Part shown: piece after piece, positions 29,711 to 38,448 of the stretch
How the letters are laid out: each line of letters opens with the position of its first letter
Numbering within the stretch: position 1 is the stretch's first letter
Origin: Actinomycetota bacterium
Lineage (GTDB): Bacteria; Actinomycetota; Actinomycetes; Nanopelagicales; Nanopelagicaceae
DNA: 64,000 nt
Assembly (NCBI GenBank): GCA_016870835.1
Contig: VGAG01000001.1
Span: 1-64,000 of the forward strand
Reading direction: 5' to 3'
The notes under the pieces: model-generated
Databases searched by the model: none
What the model was told of the DNA's origin: nothing
What the model saw: only the letters and a program-made list of their open reading frames with translations
Position numbers and translations under genes: made by a program

Positions 29711-30283
29711 TTGGCGAACGCTGGTTATGCTCCCACCGTGACTTCACCCTTAGGGCGCGCACTCTCGTTAATCGCAGATGTTCCCGATTACCCAAAGCCC
29801 GGAATTCTATTTAAAGATATAACGCCTCTTCTAGCCGATGGCGAAGGTTTTAGCGTTGTTATTGACGAGTTAGCAAGGCACATCAAGGGTCTTAGCGTTG
29901 GGATTGATGCAATCGTTGGAATTGAGAGCCGTGGTTTTATTCTCGGTGGCGCGTTAGCAAAAGCTCTGGGTATTGGTTTTGTAACGGTACGCAAGCCCGG
30001 AAAGCTGCCCCGCGATGTGCATCGTAAGGACTATCAACTTGAGTATGGATTCGATGCCCTCGAGATGCATAAAGATTTACTAGATCCCAAACATAACGTC
30101 GTGATAGTTGATGATGTACTTGCAACCGGCGGAACGGCACTTGCTTGCCATGAGCTAGTTGAGTACACGAAGGCAAAGACAATTGCTCATGTTTTCTTAC
30201 TTGAGATTTCATTCTTACAAGGTCGCAATTTGATCAACAAGACCCATCCTGAAGTCGAGATCATCTCGCTCCTTCAAACTTAA
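29711..30283 (+). CDS. apt: Adenine phosphoribosyltransferase
   Basis: DYPKPGILFKDITPLL...GIESRGFILGGALA...NVVIVDDVLATGGTALA. GTG at 29738 is the more likely start. Confidence 0.94.
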   Translation: MANAGYAPTVTSPLGRALSLIADVPDYPKPGILFKDITPLLADGEGFSVVIDELARHIKGLSVGIDAIVGIESRGFILGGALAKALGIGFVTVRKPGKLPRDVHRKDYQLEYGFDALEMHKDLLDPKHNVVIVDDVLATGGTALACHELVEYTKAKTIAHVFLLEISFLQGRNLINKTHPEVEIISLLQT

Positions 30284-30290
30284 GGTAGCT

Positions 30291-30929
30291 ATGGCTGAAT
30301 TGGTTTATTACTGCGGCACGATGGATAGTGGCAAATCAACCCTTGCCCTTCAAACTGCACACAATCACCAAAGCCGTGGCCGAGCTGGTTTGCTTTTTAC
30401 TAATAAGGATCGAGCCGGAGCCGGAAAGATTTCCTCTCGCCTCGGTTTAACTTCAGAAGCCCTCGAGGTCTCGGAAGATTTAGATTTGCATCGCTTTGTG
30501 GTCGAACAACTTTCGCGCGGTGTTCGTATCGACTATGTAATCTGCGATGAGGCCCAGTTCTACGCACCAGCACAGGTCGAGCAGCTGGCCCGGATAGCAG
30601 ACGGTCTAGGTATTGATGTTTTTGCTTTTGGAATTCTTACTGACTTTAGAACGAAACTCTTCCCCGGCTCTGCTCGGTTAGTGGAGTTAGCGGACCGAGT
30701 TCAAACCCTCCAAGTTGAAGCCCTATGTTGGTGCGGCGAGCGTGCGACTCATAACGCTCGTACCGTAGATGGAGTAATGGTCACAGAAGGTGAGCAAGTT
30801 GTTGTCGGGGATACTGTAGGAAAAGATGTTGTTGCATACGAAGTGTTATGTAGAAGGCACCATATGCGAAAAGTAACCGCGCGTGTTTCGGGAGAAGCCC
30901 ATCAATCTAGTGATCCACTTCCCTTTTAG
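30291..30929 (+). CDS. tdk: Thymidine kinase
   Basis: YYCGTMDSGKSTLALQTAHNH...DYVICDEAQFYAPAQVEQLA...FGILTDFRTKLFPGSARLVELAD. Confidence 0.95.
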   Translation: MAELVYYCGTMDSGKSTLALQTAHNHQSRGRAGLLFTNKDRAGAGKISSRLGLTSEALEVSEDLDLHRFVVEQLSRGVRIDYVICDEAQFYAPAQVEQLARIADGLGIDVFAFGILTDFRTKLFPGSARLVELADRVQTLQVEALCWCGERATHNARTVDGVMVTEGEQVVVGDTVGKDVVAYEVLCRRHHMRKVTARVSGEAHQSSDPLPF

Positions 30930-30931
30930 AT

Positions 30932-31174
30932 TCGAAATCACCACTCGCTCCATTTGACTTTGAGCGTCGCCCAGTTGGAGCCAACGACATCGGATTTGAA
31001 ATCCGCTACGCCGGAATCTGCCACTCTGATATTCATCAAGTTCGAGAGGAGTGGGGACCTTCGCTCTATCCAATGGTTCCCAGAACAATGCTCAATGGCC
31101 GAAGAAATATTGCTGGTTCGATGATTGGCGGGATGCCCGAGTTACAAGAAATGCTCGATTTCTGTGGCAAGTGA
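30932..31174 (+). pseudogene. Internally deleted zinc-dependent alcohol dehydrogenase (YahK/AdhC/CAD type) remnant
   Basis: Own translation, one open frame: SKSPLAPFDFERRPVGANDIGFEIRYAGICHSDIHQVREEWGPSLYPMVP then RTMLNGRRNIAGSMIGGMPELQEMLDFCGK*. N- and C-terminal ADH motifs are joined, the middle is absent, and there is no in-frame start codon. Confidence 0.85.
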
Positions 31175-31210
31175 TGTGAAGTATCGATTTGTAATCGACG
31201 CAAACTCGTT

Positions 31211-31939
31211 TTAAAACTTAGTGGCTATTTCAACGAAAAGTGGCGCAAGAACGAGCGCAGGCAGAAGGTTGCCTATCGCTATTTCTTTGATTCGAAGCAG
31301 CTTAAATCCAATTCCTAATAGCAACACTCCCCCAGTTGCCGTCATCGCAGCAACTTGGTAATCCGAGAGAATTGATCCAAGTAGAAATCCGATAATGGTC
31401 CAAGCTCCTTGATAGATACCTACAGGTAACGCTGAGAAAGCTACTCCCCATCCAAGAGCGGCTGCGAAGGCAATTGATGCGAAGAAGTCCAGAATGCTTT
31501 TTAATAGAAGCTGATCAATACCGGTCGACATCCCATCGCTGATACTTCCCAAGATCGCAAGCGGTCCAATCACAAAGATCAAAGAGGCAGTTACAAAACC
31601 CTCAACAAAGGTTGACTCACCCTTACTGAAGCGGTTTTTTAAGGCGAAGCCGAGTGATTCGAGCCTTCCTTCAATGTTGAGCCACGAACCAATTAGCCCT
31701 CCGATTATGAGCGAGGCGAGAAGAACGAGAATCGGTCCCCCACTTGGTATTGACGAGACGAAGTCGCTATCACCAAGTGAGATGAGCGCCGAGGCGGCAC
31801 TTATTAGCGTGACAATTCCTAGAATGTCAGTAAGAAGATTTCGAGTTCGCTCGTTAAACCGATTACCAAGTAGTTTTCCCGCAATTGTCCCTAATACAAT
31901 CGAAATCACATTGATTAAAGTTCCAAGACCAACAAACAC
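31211..31939 (-). CDS. DUF554-family membrane protein
   Basis: GLGTLINVISIVLGTIAGKLLGNRFNERTRNLLTDILGIVTLI...FVEGFVTASLIFVIGPLAILGSISDG. Confidence 0.88.
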   Translation of the reverse strand: MFVGLGTLINVISIVLGTIAGKLLGNRFNERTRNLLTDILGIVTLISAASALISLGDSDFVSSIPSGGPILVLLASLIIGGLIGSWLNIEGRLESLGFALKNRFSKGESTFVEGFVTASLIFVIGPLAILGSISDGMSTGIDQLLLKSILDFFASIAFAAALGWGVAFSALPVGIYQGAWTIIGFLLGSILSDYQVAAMTATGGVLLLGIGFKLLRIKEIAIGNLLPALVLAPLFVEIATKF

Positions 31940-31967
31940 GCATCGAGTCTACGCTAGAGTAAATTGA

Positions 31968-32630
31968 ATGAAAGACGTTTTCCGCTTCTTCGCCCCGCAT
32001 AAAACCGTTCCGCACACACCCTGGACCGGAACTCACCGCTGGGACTTAGCACCGAAGCGAGTTTCAATTCTCTTTCTCGCACTTCTTGTTTTCGGACTCG
32101 GGGATTCGTTGTTAATCAAATCTGAGTTAGGCAATGCCCCCTGGTCAGTCTTGGCTCAGGGAATTTCTAAACAATTAGATATTTCGATTGGTTTTTCAAC
32201 TTTGGTTGTTAGCGCGATAGTTCTTGCGCTCTGGTTACCTCTGAAGGAGCGCCCCGGATTTGGTACTTTTTCAAACATTCTGATTGTGGCGAGCGCTATC
32301 GATCTAGGACTTCACATTTTTCCAGAACAAGAGCTACTTCCGCTTCGTTACCTATATGTTTTTGTAGGTATTGCGTTAGTGGGTTTCGGCTCGGCCTTCT
32401 ACATAACTTGTGGACTCGGACCAGGGCCAAGAGATGGCTGGATGACCGCCTTACATAATCGCACCGGAGTGAGGGTGGGCCGGGTGAGACTGGGGATTGA
32501 GGTTCTCGTGCTTACGCTTGGCTGGCTACTCGGAGGCACTCTTGGGATTGGGACTGCGCTCTTTGCGCTGCTTATCGGCCAGTCAATTGCTATCTCTTTT
32601 GGTGTCGTTTCCCGAATTACCCCTCGGTAA
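31968..32630 (+). CDS. YczE/YyaS/YitT-like integral membrane protein
   Basis: LFGLGDSLLIKSELGNAPWSVLAQGISKQ...GLGPGPRDGWMTALHNRTG. Confidence 0.85.
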   Translation: MKDVFRFFAPHKTVPHTPWTGTHRWDLAPKRVSILFLALLVFGLGDSLLIKSELGNAPWSVLAQGISKQLDISIGFSTLVVSAIVLALWLPLKERPGFGTFSNILIVASAIDLGLHIFPEQELLPLRYLYVFVGIALVGFGSAFYITCGLGPGPRDGWMTALHNRTGVRVGRVRLGIEVLVLTLGWLLGGTLGIGTALFALLIGQSIAISFGVVSRITPR

Positions 32631-32743
32631 CGAATAGGTTTAGGCCTTCCCTCAGTTCGTGGACTGCCTCCGCCGGTGTCGCAACCACCACCGTTAAAAA
32701 ATTAGCGATCTCTTGCCCTTTGCGGCGAGATGGAAGGAAGAAG

Positions 32744-34174
32744 ATGCTGGATAAATTCTTCAAAATCTCTGAACGTGGCTCAACTGTAGGAACTGAAATT
32801 CGTGGCGGAGTCGTCACATTTTTCACAATGGCCTACATCGTCGCGCTCAACCCCTTGATCATTGGTCTGGCCAAGGATGCTGATGGTAAATACATCGGCG
32901 GCGGGGACGCACCAAACCTCGCACTCATTGCCGCTGCAACTGCACTTGTTGCTGGCGTTCTCTCAATCCTGATGGGCGTTGTGGCAAATTTCCCACTCGC
33001 GCTCGCAACGGGCTTGGGACTAAATACCTTCGTTGCAGTTGGTATTGCTTCTCAAATGACATGGAAAGATGCCATGGGCCTTGTTGTGCTCGAAGGCATC
33101 ATCATCACGGTCTTGGTTTTAACTGGATTTAGAACGGCGGTTTTCCGCGCCGTTCCAACCCAGCTCAAGATCGCGATCTCTGTTGGTATTGGTCTCTTCA
33201 TCGCACTCATCGGACTTGTTGATTCTGGCTTCGTCCGCCGTACTGCCCAGGGTCCAGTTCCAGTCACACTCGGAGATGGCGGTGAGTTGGTCGGATGGCC
33301 AATCGTCGTCTTCTCATTCGGTCTCTTCCTAACTATTGGATTAATGATCCGCAAAGTTAAGGCAGCCCTCTTACTTGGAATCGTAGTTGCAACTGGAGTT
33401 GCGATTGCAATTGAGAGCGCCTTTAAGGTTGGACCGTTATTTGATGGAACAAATACCAATCCAAAGGGCTGGAACCTAAACGTCCCAGCAGTTCCTTCCG
33501 ACATAGTTGCAACTCCCGACTTTAGTTTGATCGGTCAGTTCAATCTATTCGGTTCATTTGAGCGAGTTCCGCTAATCACGGCACTTCTTCTCGTTTTCAC
33601 TCTTCTTCTAGCCGACTTCTTCGACACCATGGGCACCATGACTGCAATTGGTCAAGAGTCCGGCTTGAACGATAAGGATGGCACTCCGCCAAACTCGGAG
33701 CGCATTCTTCTAGTTGACTCACTAGCGGCTGTCGCTGGTGGAGCATCATCAGTATCCAGCAACACTTCCTATATTGAATCAGCATCTGGTGTCGGTGAAG
33801 GCGCACGAACAGGACTTGCATCAGTAACAACTGGCGTGCTCTTCTTGCTCACAACCTTCTTATCACCACTAGTTGCAATCATTCCTTACGAAGCAGCAGT
33901 TCCTGCTCTCATCATCGTCGGCTTCTTGATGATGACCCAGATCAAGTCAATTGATTGGGAAGATTACGGAATTGCAATTCCAGCGTTCTTAACAATCATC
34001 TTGATGCCATTTACTTACAACATCTCTGTAGGTATCGGCGCCGGATTTGTTTCTTACGTTGTGATTCGCGTCTTCCAAGGAAGAACGAAGGATGTACACC
34101 CACTCCTACTATTGGTCGCAGGTCTCTTCATGGTTTACTTCTTGAGCGACCCAATCAATACCTGGATTGGCTAG
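32744..34174 (+). CDS. NCS2-family permease (adenine/guanine/hypoxanthine type)
   Basis: TEIRGGVVTFFTMAYIVALNPLI...DFFDTMGTMTAIGQESG...TSYIESASGVGEGARTGLASV. ATG at 32744 is preceded by GGAAGGAAG; the ORF-track start is an upstream TTG. Confidence 0.93.
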   Translation: MLDKFFKISERGSTVGTEIRGGVVTFFTMAYIVALNPLIIGLAKDADGKYIGGGDAPNLALIAAATALVAGVLSILMGVVANFPLALATGLGLNTFVAVGIASQMTWKDAMGLVVLEGIIITVLVLTGFRTAVFRAVPTQLKIAISVGIGLFIALIGLVDSGFVRRTAQGPVPVTLGDGGELVGWPIVVFSFGLFLTIGLMIRKVKAALLLGIVVATGVAIAIESAFKVGPLFDGTNTNPKGWNLNVPAVPSDIVATPDFSLIGQFNLFGSFERVPLITALLLVFTLLLADFFDTMGTMTAIGQESGLNDKDGTPPNSERILLVDSLAAVAGGASSVSSNTSYIESASGVGEGARTGLASVTTGVLFLLTTFLSPLVAIIPYEAAVPALIIVGFLMMTQIKSIDWEDYGIAIPAFLTIILMPFTYNISVGIGAGFVSYVVIRVFQGRTKDVHPLLLLVAGLFMVYFLSDPINTWIG

Positions 34175-34190
34175 TAAGTAGTTACCAATT

Positions 34191-34221
34191 GGGGCTCAGG
34201 AAACTGGGCCCCGATTTTTTT
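34191..34221 (+). terminator. Rho-independent terminator after the NCS2 permease
   Basis: GGGGCTCAG-GAAA-CTGGGCCCC stem-loop followed by GATTTTTTT. Confidence 0.92.
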
Positions 34222-34870
34222 ACCAATTGATTCCGGCTTTACCTTCGTCCACAAGCATCTGGTTGATGGCAGAGAAGGGCTTGGAACCTAGAAAGCCGCG
34301 GTGGGCAGAGAGCGGACTCGGATGGACCCCTTCGATCTTTCGATTATCGGCAAAGAGATGAGCAAGTTCGCGGGCTGAGTTTCCCCATAAAAGCGCAATC
34401 GCACCCTGTTCGGCGCAAACCCTCGCTATCTCTTCGGTTATCTCTTGCCAACCTAAGTTTGAATGTGAGCCGCTATCACCGGCAGTAACGGTGAGGGTTC
34501 GATTCAGCAACATGACTCCTTGCTTGGCCCATCTACTTAAATCACCATTAGATGTGTTGGTAGAGCCGATATCGGTCATGATCTCTTTTTGAATATTCAT
34601 TAACGACCCTGGTAGACCAGATTTTCTTGGAGTCACGGAGAAAGAGAGCCCACATGCATCTTGGGCGTTTGGATAGGGATCTTGGCCAATGATGAGCACT
34701 TTTACATCTTTAGGTTGGATTTCGAGGGCTCTAAAGACATATTTGCGATCAGGAAGTATCCGCTCCCCTGAGTCCGCGCGTTTAGTAAGGGTTACACCGA
34801 TTTCGTTTACCTTACTTTCGTGAACCTTTAGGTGCAGCTGCCACGGTTCGGGGATGAGCGAGAAGAGCAT
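34220..34870 (-). CDS. ung: Uracil-DNA glycosylase, family 1
   Basis: VLIIGQDPYPNAQDACGLSFSV...LLWGNSARELAHLF...GVHPSPLSAHRGFLGSKPFS. Confidence 0.95.
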   Translation of the reverse strand: MLFSLIPEPWQLHLKVHESKVNEIGVTLTKRADSGERILPDRKYVFRALEIQPKDVKVLIIGQDPYPNAQDACGLSFSVTPRKSGLPGSLMNIQKEIMTDIGSTNTSNGDLSRWAKQGVMLLNRTLTVTAGDSGSHSNLGWQEITEEIARVCAEQGAIALLWGNSARELAHLFADNRKIEGVHPSPLSAHRGFLGSKPFSAINQMLVDEGKAGINW

Positions 34871-35655
34871 TAGCGCCTTGAGATCGCGGTGTAGCGATTG
34901 CCCTCGCGGCGCACTTCAACATCTACGCCAAAAAGGGAATTTAGATTCTCAGAAGTAATCACACCTTCAATCGGGCCACTCGCAAAATCCAGCCCGTTTT
35001 TCAAAAGAAGCGCATGGGTAGTACCGGCTGGAATCTCTTCAATGTGATGAGTGACGATTACTGATGCCGGTGAGTTCTCCACATCCAAGTAGTTTGAGAT
35101 TCGATTGAGAATATCTTCACGGCCTCCGAGATCTAGCCCCGCGGCGGGCTCATCTAGAAGGAGGACTTCGGGATCTGTCATTAGAGCCCTCGCGATCTGA
35201 ACGCGCTTTCGTTCACCTTCACTCAAAGTCCCAAAAGTTCTTGCCGATAACTCACGCACTCCAAAAATATCTAGAAGCGCCTTCGCACGCGATTCGTCCC
35301 ACAAGTCATAATCCTCATTCCAACGCCCGGCAATTGAATATGCCGCCGTCAAAACCAAATCCATGACCAACTCGTTAGCCGGTAGGAAATCTTGGAGAGC
35401 GCTAGATGCAAGCCCGATTCGTGGCCGCAATTCAAAAAGGTCGACAGCGCCGATCCGATTTCCTAACACCGAGACCTCGCCCCGAGATGGATGCATAAAG
35501 GCCGCTAGGAGTTGAAGTAACGTTGTTTTTCCGGCTCCATTCGGACCGATGACCACCCATCTCTGCCCTGAATCAAGTTGCCAGCTAATGGGACCTAGGA
35601 TGTTGCGACCTTCTCTTATTACTGAAACCCCTTTAAGGTCTAAGAGCGTGGTCAT
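34870..35655 (-). CDS. ABC transporter ATP-binding protein
   Basis: Walker A VIGPNGAGKTTLLQLL; signature LSEGERKRVQIARALM; Walker B VLLLDEPAAGLD. No adjacent permease gene seen. Confidence 0.9.
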   Translation of the reverse strand: MTTLLDLKGVSVIREGRNILGPISWQLDSGQRWVVIGPNGAGKTTLLQLLAAFMHPSRGEVSVLGNRIGAVDLFELRPRIGLASSALQDFLPANELVMDLVLTAAYSIAGRWNEDYDLWDESRAKALLDIFGVRELSARTFGTLSEGERKRVQIARALMTDPEVLLLDEPAAGLDLGGREDILNRISNYLDVENSPASVIVTHHIEEIPAGTTHALLLKNGLDFASGPIEGVITSENLNSLFGVDVEVRREGNRYTAISRR

Positions 35656-35715
35656 GAGGGAAAGATACCGCGCATGAGCGCATTGCTCTTGAAGTGGTAC
35701 GAGTAAAATAATTAA

Positions 35716-35976
35716 GTGTCAACGACCTCGAAGTTAACCGCTAAAGCGCTCATTCTCGCCTCTGGTCCTACGAGTCCAAGCGCTGGCGATGTGATTAACA
35801 ACGCTCTGCGCGATTTTGTTCATGAGAAAGGTGAGTTACAGCGAATTGATCTCGGTGGCCGGACAATCGTCGCCTTAGAAATCAAATTGGATCCTGCCCA
35901 CGCCGACGCAATTTCTGAAGAACTGGAAACTTTGGGCAAGCGCGCGACGTTAGATATAGCCATGGAGATTCTTTGA
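35716..35976 (+). CDS. Small ACT-like domain protein, probable regulatory half of SerB
   Basis: 85 residues resembling the first ACT repeat of mycobacterial SerB (LQRIDLGGRTIVALEIKLDPAHADAISEELETLGKRATLDIAMEIL); 4-nt overlap with serB. Confidence 0.6.
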   Translation: MSTTSKLTAKALILASGPTSPSAGDVINNALRDFVHEKGELQRIDLGGRTIVALEIKLDPAHADAISEELETLGKRATLDIAMEIL

Positions 35977-36599
35977 AATATCGACTAGTTCTCTCTGATG
36001 TTGATTCGACCCTTATTCAAGAGGAAGTCATAGACCTGCTGGCAATACACAGCGGCCGTGGTGAAGAGGTGTCAAAAATTACTAGAGCTGCGATGTCTGG
36101 AGATCTAGATTTCAAGGAGGCGCTAAGGCAGCGCGTTGGAACTCTTAAAGGTCTGCCAGTTTCGATCTTTGAAAGAGTCGCAGCGCAAGTCAATCTCAGC
36201 CCGGGTGCGGTCGAACTTCGCGAATTCTGCAGGTCGAGTAATGTTCGCTTCGGCGCTGTAACAGGTGGCTTCTATCAAGTCCTTAATCACATACCGTTCT
36301 TTCAAGAATTGGATTTCTTGCGCGCTAATTCACTTGAAGTCAAAGATGGATTCCTCACCGGAGGAGTTGAAGGAGAGATACTGGATCGGGTTGCCAAAGC
36401 CAAATATCTTGAGGAATTCGCGCGCGAGGCAAATGCCCCACTCGCTGAATGCGTTGCTATCGGAGATGGGGCTAACGATTTAGATATGGTTAACCGAGCA
36501 GGCCTCGGCATCTCTTTTCGAGGCAAAAAAATACTTAGAGCAAGCGCTGATGTTTCAATAGAGGAAAGCTTGACAGAGGTTATTGGGCTTCTTAGTTAG
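35973..36599 (+). CDS. serB: Phosphoserine phosphatase catalytic domain
   Basis: LVLSDVDSTLIQEEVIDLLA...AMSGDLDFKEALRQRVGTLKGL...VAIGDGANDLDMVNRAGLGISF; TTG start. Confidence 0.92.
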   Translation: MKYRLVLSDVDSTLIQEEVIDLLAIHSGRGEEVSKITRAAMSGDLDFKEALRQRVGTLKGLPVSIFERVAAQVNLSPGAVELREFCRSSNVRFGAVTGGFYQVLNHIPFFQELDFLRANSLEVKDGFLTGGVEGEILDRVAKAKYLEEFAREANAPLAECVAIGDGANDLDMVNRAGLGISFRGKKILRASADVSIEESLTEVIGLLS

Positions 36600-36602
36600 G
36601 TC

Positions 36603-37460
36603 CTACAGTCGGCAAGAGTTAATTTCGGTCACGAGTATTCCGCGGGCGCCAATTTGCCAGAGATTATCCATTACTAAATGAACATCACTTCGTGTGACCA
36701 TCGCTCTAACCGCAACCCAATCTTCCTTTTGCAGTGGCGAGATAGTTGGGGACTCTAACCCTGGTGTGATTTTGCAGGCTGCATCAAGGTTCTTCTTTTC
36801 GATATCGTAATCAACAAGTACATATTTGCGAGCAATCACAACCCCAGAAACCCGGCGAATTAGAACCTCAAGCGCGTCGCTCTTGAAATCTGGACGCGTA
36901 ATCAGAATTGCTTCACTTTGAAGGATTGTTGGTCCAAATATTTTCAACCCTGCTTGTTTGATTGTGTTACCTGTGGCGACTACATCCACAATGAGATCAG
37001 CTACTCCGAGTTTGATTGCACCTTCAACGGCTCCATCAAGTTCGACAACTTCTGCGACTATCTTTTGCTCGGTAAGAAATGCCCTCACTAGCCCTGGATA
37101 TGCAGTAGCGATCCGCTTGCCAGCAAGGGATTTCTCGCTAGTCGTCCCAGCGCTTACATCAGTAGCGTTTCCGGCCAAACGGAATTCGCTATGTCCAAAA
37201 TCTAGAGCCAACTTCTCTGTCGCTCCCCGATTGCTATCCTTTAAAAGATCTCTGCCGGTTACCCCGATGTCGATCTGACTAGAGGAGACATAGGTAGCAA
37301 TATCGCGTGGCCGGAGATAGAAGAACTCAACATCATTTTGAGAGTCTAGAAAGGATAGTTCTCGAGCATCATTTCTTAATCTGTAGCCAGCCTCTTTGAA
37401 TATGACCGTAGCATCTTCGGCTAGCGCTCCTTTATTCGGAAGAGCAACAGAGAGCGTCAT
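36603..37460 (-). CDS. hisG: ATP phosphoribosyltransferase (long form)
   Basis: LSVALPNKGALAEDA...DIATYVSSSQIDIGVTGRDLL...IVDVVATGNTIKQAGL. Confidence 0.94.
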   Translation of the reverse strand: MTLSVALPNKGALAEDATVIFKEAGYRLRNDARELSFLDSQNDVEFFYLRPRDIATYVSSSQIDIGVTGRDLLKDSNRGATEKLALDFGHSEFRLAGNATDVSAGTTSEKSLAGKRIATAYPGLVRAFLTEQKIVAEVVELDGAVEGAIKLGVADLIVDVVATGNTIKQAGLKIFGPTILQSEAILITRPDFKSDALEVLIRRVSGVVIARKYVLVDYDIEKKNLDAACKITPGLESPTISPLQKEDWVAVRAMVTRSDVHLVMDNLWQIGARGILVTEINSCRL

Positions 37461-37462
37461 AG

Positions 37463-37738
37463 TTATAACCTCCGGTAAACATCATCGAGGGGTAGTTTTT
37501 TATCAATCATTAGAACTTGAATCCAATAAAGCAATTGCGAAATCTCCTCGGCTAGTTCGGCCTTACCTTGAGACTCGGCAGCGAGCATTACCTCACCAGC
37601 CTCCTCAATAACTTTCTTTGCTATGAAATGGGTACCTTGATCTAAAGCCTTTAGAGTCGAGGAACTCTCAGAGTTCGCCGCGTTAGCGCTTTTAACCTTC
37701 TCATTAAGCTCATTCCAAAGTGAATCAAAGGACTTCAA
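37463..37738 (-). CDS. hisE: Phosphoribosyl-ATP pyrophosphatase
   Basis: KKVIEEAGEVMLAAESQGKAELAEEISQLLYWIQVLM; adjacent to hisG; TTG start. Confidence 0.92.
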   Translation of the reverse strand: MKSFDSLWNELNEKVKSANAANSESSSTLKALDQGTHFIAKKVIEEAGEVMLAAESQGKAELAEEISQLLYWIQVLMIDKKLPLDDVYRRL

Positions 37739-37768
37739 AAAGCTGCTCCCCTCGGCGAAAACGTAATT

Positions 37769-38431
37769 CTACTTTACGGCGGAGGCGAGGCGTCGAAGAG
37801 TTTCAATCATTCCTGCAGGGTTTTCGGACTTAAAGACCGCAGATCCAGCGACAAAAGTATCGGCGCCCGCTTTTCGCGCGATTGAAATTGTTGATTCATT
37901 GATACCGCCATCGACCTGTAACCAGGTATCACTCAACCCTTTCTGCTCGAGGTAATGGCGTGCCGATTGCACTTTTGGCATCATCTCGCTCATAAAGGAT
38001 TGTCCACCGAATCCTGGCTCAACCGTCATTATGAGAACCATGTCAATGTGGTCCACAAGCTCTTGAATAGCCGAGACGGGCGTACTTGGCTTTATGGCGA
38101 GAGCAGCCCTCTTCCCCTTCTTGCGAATGTTTTTAAGGGTTTGTTCTGGATCCACGCATGCTTCAAGATGCACCGTGATGCTCACCGCCTTTGTATCGGT
38201 GTAGGCAAGTGATTCTGTATCAGCGTTGGCAATCATTAGATGAACATCAACATCGATATCAGATGATTCAATGATCTCGCGCGCACGGGGAAAATCAAAT
38301 GTGAAATTCGGTACAAAAATTCCATCCATGACATCAAGATGCAGCAGGTCACTAGCGCTAGCTATCTTTGCAATTTCACCAGGAAGATCATCAAGGTTTG
38401 CATTTAGGATGCTGGGACAGATACGAATCAT
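37769..38431 (-). CDS. rpe: Ribulose-phosphate 3-epimerase
   Basis: ICPSILNANLDDLPGEI...LHLDVMDGIFVPNFTF...VLIMTVEPGFGGQSFM...QVDGGI. Confidence 0.95.
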   Translation of the reverse strand: MIRICPSILNANLDDLPGEIAKIASASDLLHLDVMDGIFVPNFTFDFPRAREIIESSDIDVDVHLMIANADTESLAYTDTKAVSITVHLEACVDPEQTLKNIRKKGKRAALAIKPSTPVSAIQELVDHIDMVLIMTVEPGFGGQSFMSEMMPKVQSARHYLEQKGLSDTWLQVDGGINESTISIARKAGADTFVAGSAVFKSENPAGMIETLRRLASAVK

Positions 38432-38448
38432 GCTTGAACTCTATCCGC

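Noticed and set aside
32617-32826. 69-aa minus-strand ORF in the spacer before the NCS2 permease, and a possible purine riboswitch there
   Set aside because: No recognisable protein motif; I could not fold the spacer into a purine-riboswitch three-way junction or find its conserved loop bases.
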